Assembly (NCBI GenBank): GCA_013397865.1
Contig: VZTI01001048.1
Span: 4,566,804-4,630,803, forward strand
DNA from: Struthidea cinerea
Taxonomy: Eukaryota; Chordata; Aves; Passeriformes; Corcoracidae
Direction of reading: 5' to 3'
Length of the DNA: 64,000 bases
This document shows, piece after piece, positions 58,501 through 64,000 of the stretch. The notes beneath the pieces were generated by a model. The model ran no database searches. It had not been told where the DNA came from and saw only the letters and a program-made list of their open reading frames with translations. The position numbers and the translations under genes were made by a program. The stretch's first letter is position 1; each line of letters begins with the position of its first letter.

Positions 58501-60484
58501 CTGCCACACTTCTGTTCCTTATATAGCCACTCCAAGGTAAATAGGTATCCAAGTCCCAAACTGAAGATATGAATCAGAGAAAACAGAACAGTTCACAAGA
58601 ATACATCCACATACTGTTTCCTTGCACGTGTAGAAATCAGCAGCTTCTGAAGTCTTCCTTAAACTGTTTAAACGAAACATGCTGAAATGTTGGCCCTATT
58701 CCAAAACCCTGCAACCTCAAGTAATACTGTTATACAATATTCACCATATATTTCTTAAAGGCTTTATCAAACTGCCTTTAGTCCAGCATCTTCATCCCTA
58801 GCAAACCTGTTTCTCTCTCCCAGCCCTTCCAAAAGAAGTAATTTCTTACCACAGGAGGCTGTGGGGAAATATCCGGTTTCACTTCCATAAAATCCAGCTG
58901 ACTGCCTTCAAGAGCTGCACAAGCTGTCACAAGTGTACTGCCAGGATGGTGCTGTGGCATGACTCAGGACGAGATGGAGAGTGACAGTGGATCTCATCAG
59001 ACGGGTACAAGAAAAGGATCTGTACTCCAGTCACGTCCCTGTACTTCTACCTCGCAGCCGGCATATGCAGCTACAGAGTGAGGACAGAGTACTGCTCTCG
59101 GAGGCTTTTTTCAGGAAGCAAGCAGATTCGCGTCTATGGATTTTTCCAAGTAACTCCTTTTTACATGTGATGTGCACAGTGAATTAATCTGCAGCCTGTG
59201 TTTTAATGTACGTGAGTTCACCAAACCCAAAACACATGCAACTATGCTCTAACAGAGGATGCATGAAGCAGTCACGCACACAACTCCTTGTTTCACCAGA
59301 AATCAGAAGCCTGTGCACAAAGGTGTTTGTTTCACCTACACTAAGCACTTGTATCAAATAATATAACAGTAAATCAAGCACCAACCCTGCATTTCATTTA
59401 AGCACTTAAGAGTTTATGATGAAAACCAACACAACTAATTAGGATTTTATCAGATTTCCCCTAAGTCAGGCATTCAGGCTGGTTAGACGTTTTGCTGGAA
59501 GTTCACAGACTTGCTCTGTTCATGCTACAGTCAGTTCTTTCTGTTTGTGCTCCAGCCCACATGGAAATCATGCTCCCATGGCTGATACCACGCAAGGGCC
59601 TGAGCAAACACAGCTAAGGACACGCAGGGTAAGTTATCACAGGCAGACAGCTGCCTTAACGTGGCTCCATGTCCTCTGGACAACTCACACCTGGGACAAG
59701 GGGTTTGTGTCTGTCTTAATGCACTTTGCTTCTTTCAAAAATGAGACTAAGACCTGAGAAGCTGACAAACTTCAGATGAAGAACTCATAATGGAATTTCT
59801 GTAGCAAAGACTTATGGCTTTAAGCTATTTTCTTCCCTAAAGTAGTTATGGTTTTATTTCACGGTACACTCTGTAATCCTGGGCAACATGCTGGGAACGC
59901 TTACATTAAATAAGCAGAAGTCTGTTCAAGTCTGTGCCAACCAGTTCAGCAGCATGGGAGTGTGTGCATGTCTGTGTGCAACCCCCTCCTGTGGGGGTCA
60001 CAGGATGCTCTCCCTTTCATGGCAAAGTTTCCATCAGTACTTCAAAACACATGCATTGAATATTTCAAAATGCAGTTTTCTATCTAATCCACGTTTCTCC
60101 TCAGCAGTACACACCACAAATTTACCTCCTTAAACTCACACATCAACTGGGTTCTTGCCTTCAGCTGCAGACTACTGTGAAAACAGCTCCCTACAGAGTC
60201 CCCAAATCCGTATCTCCTTCCTGGGAACTGTGTAGCACTGGGCTCTTTCCTTTGGCACAAGAATCACAGAAACCTACAATAAATAGGCCAAACTTAAGTG
60301 CAAGTCTTTATTTTTGGGTTCTGTTGCACTTAAGGCTTCTTGTTTCAGCAGTTCTTTTGTCACCTTTTAGCTAGGCTCAATCTGAACATGGTGAAAGCTG
60401 TAAAATAGCCATTTCAGTATCCCAAACATCTTTTCTTCCTTTCTAATTGTGACACTACTAACATTATTTACTGCTGCCCTTGGG

Positions 60485-60501
60485 ACACACACACACACAC
60501 A
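60485..60501. repeat. (AC)8 microsatellite
   Basis: Eight AC units in TENT4B intron 1. Confidence 0.95.
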
Positions 60502-63479
60502 GAGAATCCCATCCAAAACCCCCAACCCACACATCCTCCTACATCCTTGAGTTTTGCTACTAACCACCCTGCCGAGGCAAACCCAATTTAACTCCTTAAA
60601 GGTATACATTAAGTCAACAGTAACATCATCCTCGTGCTGTGAAACTTTTCATTCATTTCCTGCATTATCTGTTCTTTTCAGAACTACTGTCTGACGACAG
60701 TCCCCAGAGGATGGAAGACATGGAAGCTGACTCTGACTAGTGCAAAGCAACTTGCAGACAGCACTATGCAATTGATTTACAGTGGTATTTCACAAGGCAC
60801 CAAGTTAAGAGTGCCACAACAAAGCAGAGTACCTGTCATGCAAAAACACCTGCATTATTAATACAACTGCAACTCCGAGAATTTAGGCTAAGGAAAAATA
60901 TTAAAGAGAGGCCAGAATACAATGTACACAACAGCACCACTAAATCCAAGGGAGCAAAAACTCCCTTGTGTTGAATGTCTGTATTTCAGCACAGGTAAAT
61001 GTCAGGAAATATTGTGCATACTTTGTAAAAAATCTATCTTGAAACCAAACCCAATACTGTTGTGGGTTATTTTTTAATTATTTGATTATCTCTTTATATG
61101 TGTGCCTAGCATTAACTAAGAGAGTATACTTCTCAATAATAATAATTTAAAAAAAAACTTAGAAGAAAAAATAGCAAGATTTGACTGAACAGCTACTTAG
61201 CTTTTAACCAAAATCTCTATTGCAACGTTTACCTTACCTAAATCTTTTGACAGCTAGTTACACACTGTTATGTGTTTACATAATCTGTTCAACTAGCTAA
61301 AAATTACCGGACTGGTTTTCCAGGAAGCTGATCAATAGAATTGCATATTCAGAGCTGGTTTTGCACAGCCATCCACACAAGTGACATCCTTGCACTGGAA
61401 ATATGAATGCCACATGTCAGCTTTCAGGTGTGTTTGCCAGCAAATCTGGTCTCATCTTTCTGAAAGGGGGACTGTTCCACAACTCTGTTGTATTCCAAAG
61501 AGTCAAAGTTTAAAGTGTTTAACTTAACAAAATTACAGGATGGTATACAGGGAAAAGCACTCAGAGCCATTACTACTTTTTCACAATTTGCGCAGTAACA
61601 ATCAGGGAAGAAAAAGATACTTGTTAACACACAAGTAATGACATAAGAGCAATGCTGGTATCTTTTTTTCCCCAGTAACTGCTAGAACTACTCATCACGA
61701 TTTTGGAAATTTACACTGCAAATAATGAATTTAAAATATTTACTTTAGCAACAACCTCATTTGCTAGGTTACAAAACTCTCTATCCATCCTTACTGCCCA
61801 GTGTCTCCAGATGCAGACAGATGTCTTAGGACAGTTGTTCCAGAGAAGCTTGCAGTCAGGAGCGAAGGCAGCATCTCAGGTCACACCGCAGGCACGGGAG
61901 GCTTCACCCGGCCTTGCCAGCAGCCAGTCGGTCACACTGAAACCTTCACAGGACCTAGGCATTGTTTATGCTTTCCTAGGAAGCTTCAGTTCCTTTTAGA
62001 AATTGTTCCCACAATTTTTCATTCAGATTGTTAGCCAACAGCCTCTAAAACTTTTTACAGCTTTTCAAAAGCAAACTTCCATAATTTAGGAAAAGCAACA
62101 TAGTGGTGTATTTTAGAGATACTCTACCTTACTGTGCTTTGAATAAAGGAAATAGCTAAAACAGAAGCTCAGCATCACGTCAATATATGCCAAAAACTAG
62201 ACAGTCAGTACGCATGCAGACTAAGGTACCTGAGTATGTCTTGATACTGCTAAAAAAAAAGTCCGCAAGGGGCTACCACTTGGAGTTTGAAACAGATACC
62301 ACCAAAATTTAACTCCAGCAACACTTCGAATAATTTGGCACAGTTGTTGTTATTATTGTTATAAATCTCTTGCTGAAGCTCACTCTTTTTTCACTCCATT
62401 ATAATTACTATTACTTTCTTGTTGAAACTTACCCTTTTTCACCCTGTATCTTCAATACAGAAAAAAATTTACATATTTACAAGATACAGAGAGAGTAAAG
62501 CACTTCTAAAAATGTTCCTTAGCCTTCAAGTAAATAAGTTACAAGGCAGAACATAACCAGAGTCCAAAAACTAACTTACAAAAATTCAGTACTTGGTATG
62601 TTCTACACACAATACTTCTAAGTTGTGTGAAGAAAGTTGCAGGAAGTTCCAAGGTATGGTGACCAGAACACTTAAAATAGCATACTTCTGCAGTGTCACT
62701 TTATGAATTCTTATAACCCCAGCAGTAAAGCTAACATAGGAGCTGGCAAGAAAACAGGGAGCCAGAGGTGGTTAGAGCTTGCCTTCCAAAATGACCAGCA
62801 AATTTGAATAGTCATTTTGACAAATCTTACAGAACAGCAATTTCGGAAGGCAAAGAGGTTCATGCTTTCCTGTGTGAGAGGGCTAAAGGACCCTTAGGTA
62901 CAAGCTGAGCACACAAAAACTCATGCAACTAAATCACTACTGATTTCTAAAATGAGCTCTACCAGGCTTTCAACTTTTACCATACACCTCTGTCATCTAG
63001 ACCCTGGAGGGTTCAAGGCAAAGGTTATGTTTTGAAAAGCGTGAACTTTACAAAAAAAAAAAAACACCACAGAAGTTACCAAATGGTCTTTATCCAGGGC
63101 CTCACCCATATCAAAAGCCACTGTATCTAAAAAAAGGGGTTTTCAGGTAAACAGAAGACAGATGATTGCTCGCCCTCCATCTCCATGGGCTCGTGCATTG
63201 CCAACTGATGAGACCTAAGCTAACACAAAAACACTAAGGACAAAATATTCAGATCAGCACAAGCATTCCATAGTCAGAGATCCATGACAACCATTAACAA
63301 CCCCACATTAAAACCCACTGCACACTAACCATGCATGGAAGTTTATTCCTGAGAGCAGGTGCCTGCCTGCACGCATACCTTCTCTGTCAGGTCTCAGAAA
63401 ACACACTCCCCGGGAAATTACCTAGTCTGTGTGCTTTCTTTTAACACCAACAGACGATTATTTTTTTTTTAAGTTCTAG

Positions 63480-64000
63480 CCCCTACCACGCATTTGTTCC
63501 GCAGGCAGCACAAAGCGTTAGAGGTGAGCTTGACAGCGCTGCGGAGGGCAGGCGTGCCGGCCCTGTGCCTGCCCCGGCCCCGCCGCACGTGCGGGAGCAG
63601 CGAGGGCAGCACCCGGCGCTACAGCAGCGAGAACCCCGCGCACAGCGCGAAGCGGCGCTGACAGCGGAACGCCGTGTCCGAGGAGCCCGGCGGCACCGGC
63701 CGGCAGCGTGTAACACGTGCACGGGCGGTGACAGCGGAGGACCGGCGGGGCTCCCGTCCCTGCGGATAGGCGTGCCCGCTCCATCAGCATGCACACGGGC
63801 ACCGCCGCCGCACGCGTGTGGCCCCGGCCCCGCGGAGCCACCGCCCCGGCGGGCGGGACTCTCGGCGCAGGGGCTGCCCCGCACAGGCCGCTCGAGCACC
63901 GGCGAGGCGTAGCTGTCAGTCACCACGGCCGGGCAGCGACAGCCCGGCACCCACCGCCCGCCGCCCCTGCCCAGCCCCGCGGAGCCGGCCCGGCTCCCTG
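63480..64000. promoter_or_regulatory. CpG island at the right edge, probably flanking TENT4B exon 1
   Basis: A sharp change at about 63480 from AT-rich intron to very GC- and CpG-rich DNA that continues to the window edge. It has two CACGTG E-boxes (63586-63591 and 63714-63719), the first inside the 12-bp palindrome ccgcacgtgcgg. No exon 1 splice junction matching TENT4B is seen. I infer that it is the promoter-proximal part of intron 1, because TENT4B in other vertebrates starts in a CpG island. Overlapping frames here on both strands are a by-product of GC content. Confidence 0.7.

Larger units (their letters stand above)
43772..64000 (-). other. TENT4B: TENT4B intron 1, partial (3' part)
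   Basis: At least 20 kb between exon 2 and the unseen exon 1. I looked for the end of exon 1, which should read as Asn-Gln-Gly-Val-Val-Gly before a GT donor, and did not find it. The stretch holds short tandem duplications, an (AC)8 run, exon-like plus-strand open segments at 53.3-56.8 kb and, at the far right, a CpG island. If exon 1 is just past the edge, the island is its downstream shoulder. Confidence 0.75.

Noticed and set aside
60260..60290. CR1-like tail suggested by agaatcacagaaacc
   Set aside because: Too short, with no tandem 8-bp tail repeat and no CR1 body next to it.
63475..63520. Small plus-strand exon suggested by tttgttccgcag and gttagag|gtgagc at the CpG island edge
   Set aside because: An exon of about 19 bases with no partner exons. 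The signals are short enough to occur by chance.
63483..63950. 155-codon minus-strand frame and overlapping frames on both strands at the right edge
   Set aside because: Cys/Arg/Ala-rich composition typical of translated CpG island. It does not match the TENT4B N terminus and has no donor in the right phase.

Overview
The window is vertebrate nuclear DNA, most likely from a bird or another sauropsid. It is AT-rich with two CpG islands and long spliced introns. I recognise no SINE, LINE or endogenous retrovirus block, which fits a repeat-poor avian genome, but the species cannot be fixed from sequence alone. Almost every long open frame is a chance frame in an intron or intergenic DNA.

One gene is secure. 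Exons 2-12 of TENT4B (PAPD5, a non-canonical poly(A) polymerase of the TRF4 family) lie on the minus strand between 43771 and 26175. I placed each exon from protein similarity, AG/GT splice sites and reading phase. The eleven exons join without a frameshift into 501 codons plus a stop. They carry the nucleotidyltransferase domain (GS motif, DID, third Asp in VDISF), the PAP-associated domain, a Ser-rich linker and a basic C-terminal tail. Exon 1, with the start codon and the low-complexity N terminus, is not in the window. Intron 1 runs from 43772 past the right edge, and the CpG island at about 63480-64000 probably flanks exon 1. A 3' UTR of about 2.8 kb probably runs down to an AATAAA (minus strand) at 23417-23422.

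Left of TENT4B there is about 10 kb of intergenic DNA (13231-23399) with a perfect cAMP response element at 19684-19691. A CpG island follows at about 12780-13300. It contains a strong minus-strand splice donor, so it looks like the first exon and promoter of the next gene on the same strand. In human the gene downstream of TENT4B in the same orientation, about 10 kb away, is ADCY7, so ADCY7 exon 1 is the best guess. No ADCY7 coding exon is visible. The rest of the left side (1-12871) would then be its first intron.

Other features are microsatellites, short tandem duplications, homopolymer tracts, two assembly gaps (11585-11669 and 25984-25989), a short degenerate telomere-like stretch in intron 5, and a group of plus-strand exon-like open segments in TENT4B intron 1. 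I found no undescribed multi-gene system. The best leads for follow-up are the ADCY7-like first exon, the CRE, the exon 2 acceptor microsatellite and the gap artefacts.
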